64,000 bases of DNA from Anastatus disparis (GCA_017163975.1 JAFFSR010000016.1:143501-207500); one strand, 5' to 3'; counted from the stretch's first letter, positions 31,899 through 45,267 are shown. Notes: generated by a model from the sequence alone, not told the origin. Made by a program: numbers and translations.

Positions 31899-34240
31899 TG
31901 GAGATATCATCATATCCTCTATTTTATTGCCAGTGGGTCTCTTGATAGCTGTGGACTGAAACCCGTGATTTCACCTTACTCGTGTAATTTTCATTGGCCA
32001 GGAAGAATTTGTAATTGGTTTTTCCTGGTTTCCTAGTTCTATTTCACAGAGAAAAATCCAGAAAAACTTTTCCAAAAGTTTCTCGGGGATTGAACTCCGG
32101 TCTACTACAGCATGAGCCAAGAGCTGTAGTCCCTGCGCTACAACCGATTCTACTTATAGGTATGAACTTATTTTAAATAAATGAGAATCAGAAGAGTGTA
32201 AATATGTATGAATTTCAAGAACGAGCCGAGAAAAATTATCCCTACTGTAAATATTGTATGAACTCTCATGTGAGATCTCATATGAAATCGCCTATGAATT
32301 CTCATATATATTCGTCAAATACTGAAAATAAAATAAATATATGTGAGATCTTATGTCAGATCGCACATATATTTATTTTATTTTCAAAATTTAACGAATA
32401 TACATTCGATTCCATATGCGATCTCATAGGCGATTTCATGTGACATCTCATATGCAATCTCGTGTGCGATCTCATATGTGATCTCTTATATATTTTATTC
32501 AATTTAAAAAATTTGAAAAAGATATTTATTATTTTTTTATTTTTCTCAGCTTGTTCTCTAAATTTTGACAAGTTTTTACATTAGCTATATTAATACCATT
32601 ATTTTAGTTAAAATAAAAAGATCCTTTAGAGCTGTAATTTTTTTATGAACTTGAATCGCAAATCATATATTAAAGTTGCCGAACCTAACCCCGAAACACT
32701 ATAAATTGCTAATTTTTATATAACTTTTTAAGTATTTGGTAGATTTCTTTAGTTGTTCGCACTCAAATTGAATCATACTAATTTTTTTATTGAAGTGAAA
32801 CATAAACTTAAATCAGAAATATTATCAGAAGGGGGAAGCATCACCATGCCCTTAATTTATATAATTATACTAATATTATAAATACGTATTCGCACACTAG
32901 AACATCATATTCATTAAATTTAGTAGAGCCATAAGACCCAATCTTGCCCGGGGTTAGTAGTTCCAATTTTGGCCACTTCATTTTTGCATGGTATTTCATG
33001 GCGTCATTTTCCAATTAAGGATCAGCTTTCGACTAACTTTACCGATCGAAAATAGCTAAAAAAGAATTTTGACAAATATACACGCTTCCGTTCTTCATAT
33101 GTTAAAATGAAAAGATATTTACAAGTAAAAGCAATTCTGATATGTATTTTTATTAAAAATAAAATAAATTACTTTTTTAGCTAATTTTGATCAGTAAAAA
33201 ATGCCTAAAACCTCGTCTAAAACTGACCTTTAACATGTCAAATAATATAATACTAAAATATGTGTATTACCTTACTTTTAATGTTTAGACTTACATTGCA
33301 TACAAATATAATCCTTATTATGAAAATTATGTGAATAGTCTGTATGAATATGATTATATATCATGGTTCGAAATTATATTCGAGCAAGATTTAAAAAATT
33401 TTTCAGATTACGGTAGATTCACGATTGAATTAGGAAAACAAGCAATAAGATTGCGATAATACTCTAAAATAGAAGTAAAATAAAAAATTCTTGAGTCAGA
33501 AAAACCTATATTATTTAAATCTGTAAGACGTTATTGTAAATGATATGTAAAAATAATTTATCAGTATGATAAAAAAAAGATATTAAGTACTAAGTCACTG
33601 TCAGTTCATTGAAGGTAGTTTGTCATAATGTTCTAAGACATAAATAAAGCTGCCACTGTTCTTACGGCGACATGCAAATTGTGTAACAATTGGTAAGACG
33701 TGTTATGCCGTAAATCTAAACCAGTTCCAGCGTGTGTCATAGAACGACACTACCTATTGATTAGAAAAACTGTCATTAATCAGTGAACTGACCCCGAGCC
33801 TCGTATACATGATTTCGTTTGCGATATGAAATAAGTATCTCAATTTGTGAATACACAAATTCTGAATAAACCTTTGTATACCAACGGCATCGCTCCTGAC
33901 CTCACTGAAAAGTAATGGACTTCTCGAGTGTAAAAGGCGATATGCATAATTGTAGGTACTAGTATCTTAACTATTACTTGTAAATAACGTCTAAATCTTC
34001 GTAGAAAATTTGTTTGCTTCTATTATTATTCGATCGCCAAGTATAATTATACTCGAATATAGTTTAAAACCATAATTCATAATAGCATGCTTTAAATAAC
34101 GATTGTTTTGTAGATGTAGTGTAGAATCATTTAATCGTAATTTTATTAATATATATATATATATAAATAAATTGAATTACAGACAGAAGTTTAGATTTTA
34201 AATTTGTTGACATTGATTACAACTATAAGTGCAGAAACAA
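31899..34240. repeat. Right arm of the large inverted repeat (empty-site copy)
   Basis: Reverse complement of 21997-23330 followed directly by 2270-3795, with no Polinton between them. The junction is at about 33158-33169. A minus-strand tRNA-like SINE head is at 32095-32152. The left arm lacks about 80 bases of SINE body present here near 31925-32005. Confidence 0.85.
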
Positions 34241-34251
34241 ATCAAATTTTT

Positions 34252-34495
34252 TCTCACACGAGATCTCATATGAGATCTCATGTTAGATCTCATGTGAGAT
34301 TGTGTAACGGGAAAATTAATTTTTTTGCACATAAGATCTCATGTGAGATCTCACGTGAGATCGGGTATCGAGAAAAATTAATTTTTCTGCACATGAGATC
34401 TCACATGAGATCTCACGTGAGATCGGGCATCAGGAAAAATAAAATTTTGCGGCACATTCAATTCGGCATTTTCAATCGTGAGATCTCATGTCATT
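34252..34495. repeat. Palindromic GAGATCTCA satellite
   Basis: About ten copies of atgagatctcatgtgagatc-like palindromes, arranged in three larger units of about 62 bp that also include gggMAaaattaatttttctgcac. Related but more degenerate arrays lie in the two inverted-repeat arms at 22749-22985 and 32264-32492. Confidence 0.75.
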
Positions 34496-34496
34496 T

Positions 34497-35376
34497 TTCT
34501 TTCAGTACGGAAATGTACACCAGTAGAGACACAGCTGCTGCATACAAACAAATGTTATATTCAATTGCCACTATAAGCAAAAAATCAAACATGGTTTTTG
34601 ACACCAAAAACACATATATTATTAAAATCAGGATCGGAAATAAACTGTAATTCGATAGTTTCTTAATATTATAAAATTGGAGAAAATTGGATACAAAACC
34701 AAATACTCAAAAGTCGTGGATACCAGAAAAAATATCTCCTCTAGCAACAAACGGAATTTATTCTTAAGAGGATTTACAAGAATTACAGCAACATATCATG
34801 TTTTCTTTTGAAAAAGCAGCTCTACTTAATGCCATAGCAAGAGGGATACAGGGAGAACAAAACACACAAGTAGACTTATTAAATAATCTACTTATAGAAA
34901 ATACGTTATCGCATATTACAGAAAATACTCGGAATAAATTTATAAATAAATTGACAACTTTTGGATCTATGAGCTCAGCCATAATAATGATATTAATTAT
35001 TATCCAAATAATTAAATTGACTATAGACAAAATAATAAGGGGCTATACTCTTCACACTATTTATGGCTGGTCTATACATTTGTTAGGAGCAATTTTCAGC
35101 TCTCTAACACATTTAATGATTTCATTAAATAACAATCAAGTAAAAAGAAAAACAAATTACGAAGAGATCCAACTAAAAGAAATAAGGATAGAAAAACCTT
35201 CTATATCAAAACCAACACCATTAAAAGAAACAACACAATCACGCATAGCGAAACCTACACCTCCACCTTTACCCTTAAAAGCACTATACACCGAACCACA
35301 AATGCCTACACCTTCTTTCAAACTTATTCAAGAAGAGCCTAGAGAATTACCTCTCTTCTGCTCTCGCATGGATTAA
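34497..35376 (+). pseudogene. Endogenous chuvirus-like glycoprotein, C-terminal fragment
   Basis: The open part (34798-35376) has an MFSFEKAALLNAIARG segment, a hydrophobic stretch (SAIIMILIIIQIIKL, about residues 58-73), then GYTLHTIYGWSIHLLGAIFS and a Pro-rich tail (KPTPPPLPLK). Upstream, in shifting frames, CTPVETQ, an MVFDTKNTYI segment and SPLATNGIYS are readable, with a TAA just before EDLQEL. I recognise this as the end of a chuvirus-type (negative-strand arthropod RNA virus) glycoprotein, a class known to be endogenised in insects and captured by BEL/Pao elements; assignment is from memory and tentative. At least two frameshifts or stops and no N-terminal ectodomain, so it is a relic. 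No retrotransposon genes adjoin it. Confidence 0.5.
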
Positions 35377-35379
35377 TTA

Positions 35380-36644
35380 CAGTACCGTACATAAATTAAT
35401 GAACAAAATTTTGAAAAACATCGCTTCTTCAAAAATCATTATCTCTGGTTCTAATGGTCGAAGAATTAAAATCAAAAAAGTAAATTAAAGTATACGAAAA
35501 ATACTAACTCTTTATGGTGTTTAAAATTTTTTCAAACCATTTTCTTACATTTTTCATCCTTTTTTAAAAAAATGTCAATTTTTCACATTTTTAAACATTT
35601 TTTCAATCACTTATATCTTTTTTGGAAATGATTATTAGTTAAAAATTCCGACGAGAATCGAAAGGACTCTAAAAAATCTAAAATTTATCAATCATGGTTT
35701 TTTTTTCTACAAAGCTTATTTAGGTAGTTATAAGCAATCCAATGTTAAGAAGTACTATAATAAAATTACGAATAATTTAACGGAAACATCAATGAAAATT
35801 TAATTATTCCAACATATTTGTATATAAACTTTTTAAAATTTAATTTTTCAAGAAATATGAAAAAAAAAAAATATTCTGAATCATTATTTGCATATTATTA
35901 TTCGTATTTTTATTATACTACATCACAACATTCAATTGCTCATAACTACCTTAACGGTAGGCCAGAGTAGAACCTGATACCAACCGAGTAACAATTAAGT
36001 TGTTTGTTATTTACTCAAGTTTTAATCGGTGTATCTTTAAATTAAAGGTCAAGCGCAATAGATATTATTATTATGAACATCTATGCACAAGAAAAAAAAT
36101 ATCTACCGGTTTGTTTTTGAGAAAAGTAAGTAACGCGAAAATATTATAAACATAAACTTTTACTTGGGCGTTACTTACTTTTCTCAAAAACAAACCAGTA
36201 GATATTTTTTTTCTTGTGCATAGATGTTCATAATGAGAATATCTATTGCGCTCGACCTTTAATTTGAAGATACACCGATTAAAACTTGAGTAAATAACAA
36301 AAATGCCAATTAGACAAGGACAGCGAATCCGGCCTGCTCTTAATAAGCTTCATAGAAAAAAAACCATAAGTGATAAATTTCAGATTTTTTAGAATTCTTT
36401 CGAAAAAGATATAAGTGATTGAAAATATGTTTAAAAATGTGGGAAATTGACATTTTTTTAAAAAAGGATAAAAAATGGAAAAAATAGTTTGGAAAAATTT
36501 TAAACACCATAAGAAGTTAGTATTTTTCGTATACTTTAATTTGCTATTTTGTTTTTTATTCTGCGACCATTAGAACCAGAGATAATGCTTTTTAAAGGAG
36601 CGATGTTTTTCAAAATTTTGTTCACGAATTTATGGACGGTACTG
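35380..36644. mobile_element. Foldback element, about 1.27 kb
   Basis: Ends CAGTACCGTACATAAATT and its near complement (36627-36644) pair, and arms of about 600 bp continue to a centre near 36150, with ttttctcaaaaacaaacc and the complement around it. It begins 3 bases after the glycoprotein stop codon. Non-coding. Confidence 0.82.
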
Positions 36645-37515
36645 GAAATAATTATTATTGTTACAGATTTTTATTAGTATTATTTTTTCTCTAAAATGAT
36701 TTTCAAATTAAGAAACGATTTAAGCTATGTAAATCATAATTTTAATTATATTGTTACATCTAAGGTATTCAGTTAAAGCTTAAGTCTATTACATTTGAGA
36801 TTGCATAGTTACCTAGACAATCATCTTGAGTCGGGAGGGAAGTGAATGAATATTCACTTGTATATTCACATTATATTTAAATAATTTTATTCTATTTAAA
36901 TAATTACTTCTGCAAAACATTTTATGTTATTTTTTTTTTTATCTCATAAGCTATAATACAAAATTTCATTTGTAAAGAAAATTTAAAATGTATAGATTAA
37001 ATTAATTAAAAAGTATTTATAAGCAAAATCATTAATAATTTAAAAAAAAAAAAACTATTTTAAATATTATAAGTTTAAAATAACTATATAATTTAATAAT
37101 TTTCATTTTTTAAATATATTTAAAAAGAAAAAAAAATTACTACAAACACATCGAATAATTGTACGAAAATATTCAAACAAAATATTTTAATGATTACTGT
37201 ATTTAAATAGATTTTAAGTTATTTATGTAAATTGATCGATAACTGTACAAAATTTATTACATTTTATTACTCTTATATTTATTAATTTAAACATATACAG
37301 TTACTGATCAATCAAAAAAGTTTTCAGTAAGTCAAAACTTAAATGCAATGTTATCAAATATTACAAGTTGAAAATAACAAAAAATCTTTTACTTAAACAT
37401 TATAATTTATGACTATTTTTACGAATTTAATAAATTTAAGAAAATAACATGAATGATGGCACCGATTTTAAAAGGATGAGGTTTAAGAAAAATAGGTTGA
37501 AACAATAAAAGAAAA

Positions 37516-37574
<59 letters not shown>

Positions 37575-37708
37575 AGAAAAAAAATTATATTATAAAAACA
37601 AAAGAAAAATATACATGTTTATTATAGAATATGTACATGATAACGTTTAAAAATCTAAACCACTTTTTTCTCCGTTTCTCCGGTTCTCCGGTTCTCCGCA
37701 TTTTTTAA
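36645..37708. other. AT-rich spacer with (TA)n at 37521-37571
   Basis: No ORF. Weak resemblance of 37195-37330 to 56815-57000 (tttatgtaaattgWtcRataactgta), suggesting an old shared repeat. Confidence 0.4.
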
Positions 37709-38338
37709 ATGTGTTTTTCTTGGGCCTTATATTTTCTTGGGCCCAATATTTTTTCGGTCTCTATATTTTTTGGGCCTTATTTTTTATGGGCCTTATATTT
37801 TATTGAGCCTTATATTTTCTTGGGCCTTATAATTTTTTGGACTCAATATTTTTTTAGGCCCAATATTTTTTCGATCTCTATATTTTTTGGGCCTTATTTT
37901 TTTGGGTCTTATATTTTATTGAGCCTTATACTTTCTTGGGCCTTATAATTTTTTGGACTCAATATTTTTTTGGACCCAATATTTTTTCGGTCTCTATATT
38001 TTTTGGGCCTTATATTTGAATGAGCCTTATACTTTCTTGGGTCTTATATTTTTTTGGGCCTTATAATTTTTTGGACTTAATATTTTTTTGGGCCAAATAT
38101 TTTTTCGGTCTCTATATTTTTTGGGCCTTATATTTTATTGAGCCTTATACTTTCTTTGGCCTTATATTTTTTTGGGCCTTATAATTTTTTGGACTTAATA
38201 TTTTTTTGGGCCCGATATTTTTTCGGTCTCTATATTTTTTGGGCCTTATATTTTCTTGGGCCTAACACTTTCCTTGGCTTTATATTTTTTGGGCCTTATA
38301 TTTTCTTGGGCTTTATATTTTTTTGATTCCTACATTTT
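37709..38338. repeat. Minisatellite, about 117-bp higher-order unit, about 5 copies
   Basis: The marker tttttcggtctctatattttttgggcc recurs at about 37750, 37865, 37983, 38102 and 38218. Each unit is built from 19-20-base subunits ttgggccttatatttt. Open frames through it (repeating FGPYIFW) are by-products. Confidence 0.85.
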
Positions 38339-38524
38339 TTTGGTCAATATGTTTTTTAACGTAGCTTTTCATCTAAGCCTGTATACTTTTACATTGGATT
38401 CTTCAGTGGAGCGTATTTTCATAATGTTTTATACAGGCTCTGCTCCAGACGCTATAATATTTTTTTTTATCTTAAATGCAATGTTTAAACGTCTCATTCT
38501 TACACTAGACATTGCAAATCTAAT

Positions 38525-38790
38525 AGCGCATCTCCATATGCAGTCGATTAAACAGAGCGTCCCAATATGCAGCCGATTCAACAGCGTACCCCAATATGCA
38601 GCCGATTCAACATCGCATCCCAATATGCAGCTGATTCAACAGCGCATCCCTATTTGCAGCCGATTCAACAGCGCATTCCCTAATGTAGTCGATTTAATAG
38701 CGTATCCTCGTATGCAGCCGATTCAACAGCACGTTTCCTTATATAGCCGATTTAACAGCGCGTCCTTTATACAGCTGATTCAACATCATA
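38525..38790. repeat. Minisatellite, about 33-bp unit, about 8 copies
   Basis: The repeated unit is atatgcagccgattcaacagcg plus about 11 variable bases. It becomes more degenerate to the right. It is separate from the preceding array. Confidence 0.85.
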
Positions 38791-38915
38791 TTAAACTATT
38801 TTGAAAGCGTCAATTGATATTTATTTTTATTAAATATCATATATTTTATTATATTTCGAGTTTAACTATTAACACAATCTAAAACATAAATATTAAATAT
38901 ATATTGACATATTCT

Positions 38916-41900
38916 TTATAATATCTCTTTATAAACAATGTTTTTTGTATATATTGTATTCTGATCATTTTTATTTTCTCCGTTGACAATAGCGTAGTCA
39001 GCTAAAAATAATTTTAAATTATTTTTAAATTTCGTCCTTGAAAGAGCAACATATAATTGCCCATGACTGAAAACTGGTGACGGCAAATCAACACCAACTT
39101 TTTCATAAGATTGTCCTTGTAATTTATTAATAGTCATTGCAAATCCTAATCTAATAGGAAACTGTTTTCGTTGCATATTGAATGGAATTTCTTCCGTAGA
39201 TGGAGATAAATTTATTCTTGGAATGAAAACTTATTTACTTTTGTTTTGACCAGTTGCTAATTCCGCTTGAATGAAATATTTAAGCATTCTTTTACTATCA
39301 ACCTTGTTCCATTACAAAGTCCCTTATTGACATTTAAATTTCTTAAAAGTACAATGATAGCCCCTACTTTTAAATGTAATTTATGTGGTGGAAGTCCATT
39401 AGGAGTTAACTTATTTAAAAATTCTGTAAATAACATAATATCTAAATATTCTTTGTTATCATCTTCAGCAGTATCAATACTCAAATATTCAACATAGTTT
39501 CCTTCCATTAAGCTCAAAACATTGTTATTGATTTCAGTATTATCATTATTTTTAGGAGCCAAAATAACTTTTTTTGTTAGATTCGTATTGTTTATTTTTA
39601 TTGTTTTTCCGAATATTTTTTCGACAAGATTTTCTTCAATGATAAAATTATCTGGTATAGCAGTTACTTCATTATCATCTTCAAAAACATCACGGCGTTT
39701 TCCTTCTCCGATGTCTAATAACCATTGTTTAAAATTATTATCATTATCCGAAACTCGCAGATATTTATTTAACTTCATTTGCTTAAAATTTTGCCATAAT
39801 AAACTAAATTTAACTGAATTTTCAATAATGTTCATACGGCTATCATGTCGTACAATTGGTAATGTTTACCTAAAATCTCCTGATATAATTACAATTTTAC
39901 CACCGAAGGGTTGGTTTACATTGTATAAATCTTGAAAAAGACGATCAACCGCTTCAAAAGCAAATTTTGAAGTCATGGATATTTCATCCCAAATAATTAT
40001 TTGTGTTTCCTTTAATTATTGTCCTTCTGCAGAATTAGGCTTAACATTACAAGTTGTACAATCTGTTATATTTAACGGTAGTTCAAATGTTGTATGCACG
40101 GTACTTCCATCGACTAATGAATTCGCTGCTATACCTGTCAAAGCTACACATAAATAATGTATGGTATGATATTTAAAATAAGCCATTAAAACGTTAAGTA
40201 AATAACTTTTTCCACTTCCACCCGGTCTATAAAAATATATTTTTCTTTACTTTGATTGCTTAAACTTTTTAGTGTAGAGTCGAATATTTGCCTTTGTTTA
40301 TTATTTAAAGTATTTATTTTTATTTCTAATTCATTAAGAATATAATTATTATGATTTAAAATTGTTTCATTATTATCTTCTTCTATAAATGTGCTCATGT
40401 TAGGTAAATTAAAATCGTTTAATGAAAATCCATTGACTTGTAAATTATTTTTAATAACATTCAATGCAAGATTTTCACCTACATTTTTTTCGTATTTAGG
40501 GTGGTAAAATTTATCTTTATATTTTTCATATAAATCTCGTGCAATTATAGGATTATGAAAAACGCAAATAAAAGCAAATAATTTACAAAGAGCATAAGGG
40601 AATTCTGTTGAAGATGCTTTTTCCAAGCATCTATCCCATTCTTTATCTTTATTAATTAATTGTTTTGCCTTAGCTGCCACATAAAACGAATTGTACATCA
40701 CATCATCAACAGTACGCAAAGCTTCAAAAGACGTGGCTCCTTTAACATGTAATAGTAATAACCTAATAAAATAACGTTCTCTATCTTTCGGACTTACTAA
40801 GTACATTCTACTGAGTATTGGTTTTCTTTTTTTTTTTCTTTTATTCCACTTTTTCAGTTTTTCATCAAATGTATAAAAATTTGGTATTTCTGAATATAAG
40901 TAATTTCGTGCTTCGAAATCTTCTCTATTTGATTCAAAATATGCTCTTAATGTTGTTCCAACATTTTTTCGCATGATCATTTCTTCTTTTCCTTCTTTAA
41001 AAAATACGTTTTGTTGATTCTCTTCATGAACGCTTAGACGTTTTATAGTATGTGGAATGACATGTAAAGGATATTCTAATAATCTGTGCATTGCTTCAGG
41101 TGGACATAAATATCGCGTATTAATGTATTGTTTGATTTCGTCATATTTATATTCAACATTTTCACTATTGTCATTTTCAAAAGTGTCTTAATTTTCTGAT
41201 CTAAAATCAACATTTACTTGATGTATTTTAATGTATGCACAATCATGACCTTCATAACAGTATTTGAATAAATATTTAATGCATTGTGCAGTGGAACAAA
41301 CTTATACGTTTATGCGTGAATTAAATTTCAATAATAAGTAAGAATTATAAGGAACAACGAATCCATTATCTGCAATTCTTTCTGTAAAATTATTTTTAAA
41401 AATAATTTCGACGCCATCATTTTTGCGTTTGTATAGTGGATACCTATTTGATTTAAATGTTGTTGTATTATTAAATTTTTTTGGAAAATTTTTCGTACAT
41501 TGTTTCGTATTTTTATCCATACACGGACAATTTATATTTTGCATACCACAGGGACTGTGTATCATAAATTGTTTAACAATACTATATAATTTTGGATAAA
41601 TATCTCTATTTGGGATTTTTGCACTTATTATTTTATCAACTTTTTCAGGAATGTCAAATTTATCATTTTTATCTAAGAATAACAACATATGCATATGTGG
41701 TAATCCTCGTTTTTGAAATTCAATTACATAACTATATGCAATACATTTTTCTAATATTCCCTTTTTTATTACTAAATTTTCGAATTCTTCTACTTTTTGA
41801 TAAAATACTTTTGTTATAATATGTGGTCTATCTATTGCATTTTTATAAATTTCCAAGTTTTCAGTTATTTCTTTCCATTGTGGGTCACAGGTCATAGTTA

Positions 41901-43640
41901 CAAAAAGGTCAGGTTTACCATGATAATTTACAAGTGTTATTGAATCAATGTCATTTTGTTTTAAAAATCGTGGACTTCCTGTAAAGTTTGTTAGTAATAT
42001 TACCATTTTTCCAATTTTTGAATAATCCAATTCTTTTTTGTTATGTAAATAGTCCATAACACCTTTGTGACAATCACTTCTTAATACGTTTTGGTTTTTT
42101 CGTATAAAATATAATCTGGAGGTTTTAACTTTTACAAACGCATCAACAATGAACTGTTGAGATAATTTTCCTAAATTAAGAAATGGATTAAATTCATTTC
42201 TAACACTGAATCTATAATTATAAAATTGCAAATTTTTAATATTAGATTTTCCAAATTTATTTTTCATATTTGACATCCATCCAAAACCACCATTAGGATG
42301 AATAAGGAAATATGTCATAGGATCTGTGTGTTTGCTAATTTTTAGTACACTAATTGGTTTATCAGACTTAGGGTAAATGACAATATCACGTTCAATAGGA
42401 GGCATATCGTCTTCTCCAACGTATACTATTGCTACATTATTACAGGTAGGTAGATTATATCTATTTTCTATCGAAATTATTATTGCGGACAATAGGCATA
42501 GTAACAGTTTTCAGAAGACAATTAATTTTTGCACATCGTTGTAGTTCTTCTTCTCCTGCTTCATGCATCATTTTATAGGCTTTAGCATGAGGGTTAATAT
42601 CTCTCATTAAGTTATCTGAATGTTTTAATAATGTTAAGTTTGTATTAAACTTATGTCGTTCAATCGTTGCCATTTAATTATCTAAAATATATAATTGTCC
42701 ATATTTAAGTGCTTTATCTTTATTAGGATGTAACGCATATACATTATGGTCAATTTGTCCACATATTCCAATAACTTGTGGTCCTTTACTCGGCAATGTA
42801 TCAAAATTGGGATCAAAACTTGCGAATGCTAAAGCATTATTGTACAACCTAACATTTCGTCGAAAATCAATACTTTCTTCCGTAAATTCAGTTGCTCAAA
42901 ACATTAATCGTTCTGGGTAAGGTGGATTTTCTAACAATTCTACTTTACCTTTATGACAACAATTGGAGAAATCGTTACTTTTAGTATGTTAAAAAGCAAA
43001 ATGTTGCGCATCACAATAAACACATGTATTCGTCATGGAACCAATGTAATTTTCAGATATGAGATTTTCATCGAAATATATATTTGCCATACAACCAATC
43101 AGTTTCAAATTAATTTTTTTAGTTAATATTTTTTCATTTAATTTCTTTAATTTTTTTTCTACTTTGCCCTTCATTGTTTTATCAATAACTTCGTTTAATA
43201 CAATATTATGATTGTTATTATGATTATTATTATTCTAATTTTCATTATAATTATTATCTTCAATTTTTAATCGTTTACACTTAACTTTTTTTAATTTTTC
43301 TTCATATTTTTTTGGTTGTTTTTCTTTAATTTTTATATAAGCTTCTGTCTTACGTAAAGCCTCATTCGCACGTATTTGTTCAAATTTATCAGTACTCATT
43401 GTTTCCTTGGATTGCCATTTTGTTATGTTAGTATTTTCTAATTTCTATTTATATTTATTTAGTTGTCCTTTTTTCATTTTCATATAAGCTTTTTTCTTAC
43501 CTAAGGTTTCTTGAACACGTCTTAGTTCTAATTTATCATTACCTTTTTGTTTCTCGCATTTCTATAATAATGTCTTTTTCTGAAATTTTATTATATTTAT
43601 GTGATTCTTCTGTTACCATTTACCTATTAACGGGATGTCG
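38916..43640 (-). pseudogene. Helitron Rep-helicase (RepHel), broken
   Basis: Reading leftwards: a Lys/Arg-rich N-terminal region (43640-43130); a zinc-finger-like CVYCDAQHFAF and CCHKGKVELL; GQIDHNVYALHP; the Rep domain with HUH motif GLPHMHMLLFL (about 41700) and, after a stop at 41302, the two-tyrosine motif KYLFKY; then the Pif1-type helicase. Its Walker A (GGSGKS) is readable only after a one-base shift near 40225. IIWDEIS and SGDFR follow, and near the C-terminus GLPPHKLHLKVGAI and [12 protein letters not shown] (motif VI). The protein would nick and unwind DNA for rolling-circle transposition. Stops and frameshifts are scattered (e.g. 42490, 41302, 40225, 39255), so it is inactive. I could not define its Helitron ends. 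Confidence 0.9.
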
Positions 43641-43689
43641 GAGCTGCATCACTTGAGTTTTGCTTTTTCTATTATATCAGTATCTTTTT

Positions 43690-44040
43690 AAATTAATAAA
43701 TTAAACAAATATAGTGACTTGTCCGTACTAAAGCTATATTACTACAATGATTTTTGTCAAAATAAAAAATCATTTAGACTTGTTATTTTTTTATGAGCTT
43801 GGATTGGAAATTAGATATCAAACTTGATAGACCTAACTTTAAAATGCGATACATTGAAAGTTTTTATTATAATTTTATATGTCTAATATTTTGGTGGATT
43901 TCTGGAGTTGTCCGCACTGGAGTATAATCTTACAAATTTTTACTTTGTAGCAAAAAAACTTGATTGAACGCATCGTTTATTCATAAGTTAGGATTGGAAA
44001 TATTATTAGAAGGGGGCCGCTTCTTCAAGCTCTTAAGTTT
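43690..44040. repeat. Diverged copy of the large inverted-repeat arm
   Basis: Shares ttatttttttatgagcttggattg, then a gttgtccgcactggagtataa segment and attagaagggggc, in the same order as the right arm at 32630-32850 and the complement at 22360-22640. It sits between the Helitron and Ulp1-like regions and is a third copy of that family. Confidence 0.6.
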
Positions 44041-44481
44041 TGTTACAAATAAAGTTTCTTTTTCAACTATTTCTTTTGATTCTTTTTTTCTTCATTTAAT
44101 TTAATCTCAACTGCCCCAATTTTATTATCGTTATAATTCAAATAGATGTCATCGATTCCCATTATATCATTATCTGGTTTTTAAAAATTTCTATCTGAAA
44201 TGTCATTGTCAATTTCCATTAAAATTGTTTCATGATTCGAATTCTTTTGTTTACGATACGTTTCCATGATCTTTTTTTGTTCTGGCAATAAATGTATTTG
44301 TGAGTTTTTTTTATAATATTTCAAGCTTGGCGAAATCTAAATTAAATGGTATTAGATTAAGACCTTGCTCATGACAAAAACTCCTTTTTATCATATCCAG
44401 TGAATTATCGTAATTAATTTTTGCATTATTATAATTTTGTAAAACTGGAAACATTTTTATTTTTTGCGTTTTAAAAATTCT

Positions 44482-44980
44482 TTATAAACGTAATCGCATT
44501 TGAGAAACATTATATCTTAAACAACATGGACCTAAATTATAAAGTACTGCAACAGCAAAAACCATCGCAAAAACGCTACAATCATAATTATTCGTTTGTG
44601 ATTGTACTGTTTCGAATACTGTGCTTAATTCTGATTCGCTTAGAAATAATCTGTTTATATAAATCTTATATTCATCTTCTAAATATATAAGATTCAAATT
44701 GTCCATATATATGAATTACCTTATTATTATAATACAGACGAATCCGGTGACTCTTTTCTAAATTTTCGGTAAATAATAACTGTATAAATTCTCCATCAAT
44801 CAGTACTGAATAAACATATTGTGGTCTCTGAATTAGTGAAGTCAATTGCATGTCGAATGAGGTGCACTGGTTTGAAATTTTATTAAATTCTAATATATGA
44901 ATATCAGTTAACATGAAAGCAATTCCATTATACAATCCCTGTCTTTTACTAATCAATTTATCTTCCTCAGTCAAAACCAT
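44482..44980 (-). pseudogene. Ulp1-type cysteine protease fragment, broken
   Basis: Two overlapping frames read, from 44980, LTDIHILEFNKI, RPQYVYSV, HRIRLYYNNKVIHIYGQF, and from 44706, VQSQTNNYDCSVFAMVFAVAVL and MRLRL. The QTNxYDCxVFA block is the catalytic Cys region of Ulp1/SENP-like peptidases; the upstream HxxxxYYxxKxIHIYDSF-like block is where His and Asp would lie, here partly altered. A frameshift separates them near 44695. It lies upstream of, and on the same strand as, the Helitron Rep-helicase. I recall such protease ORFs near Helitrons in wasps, so it may have been part of the same element. It also resembles the class that cleaves SUMO or viral proteins. Confidence 0.65.
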
Positions 44981-45217
44981 TATTGGAAAAGAAAATTCTC
45001 TTAAGAATTTTTATTCATTTTTAATGAACTTTTTCCAAAGATATTCACAAAAGAATTGCTTTTATATTAACTGATTTAATTTACTGCCTTTTTACTTTAA
45101 AAGCTGAAAAATTAAAAAAATTATGAAAAATGCTATGAATTAATTGTTATATGATAAATAAATAATAATGAAATTTGTAAAAATAATATTATAATAAAAA
45201 ATGATTATTTTTGGCAA

Positions 45218-45262
<45 letters not shown>
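44981..45262. other. AT-rich spacer ending in (TA)n
   Basis: No ORF. A (TA)n tract at 45225-45262 forms the A-side target of the next Helitron. Confidence 0.5.

Positions 45263-45267
<5 letters not shown>

Noticed and set aside
37709..38804. Aromatic-rich repeating frames
   Set aside because: By-products of two minisatellites whose unit lengths keep frames open; no membrane protein is implied.
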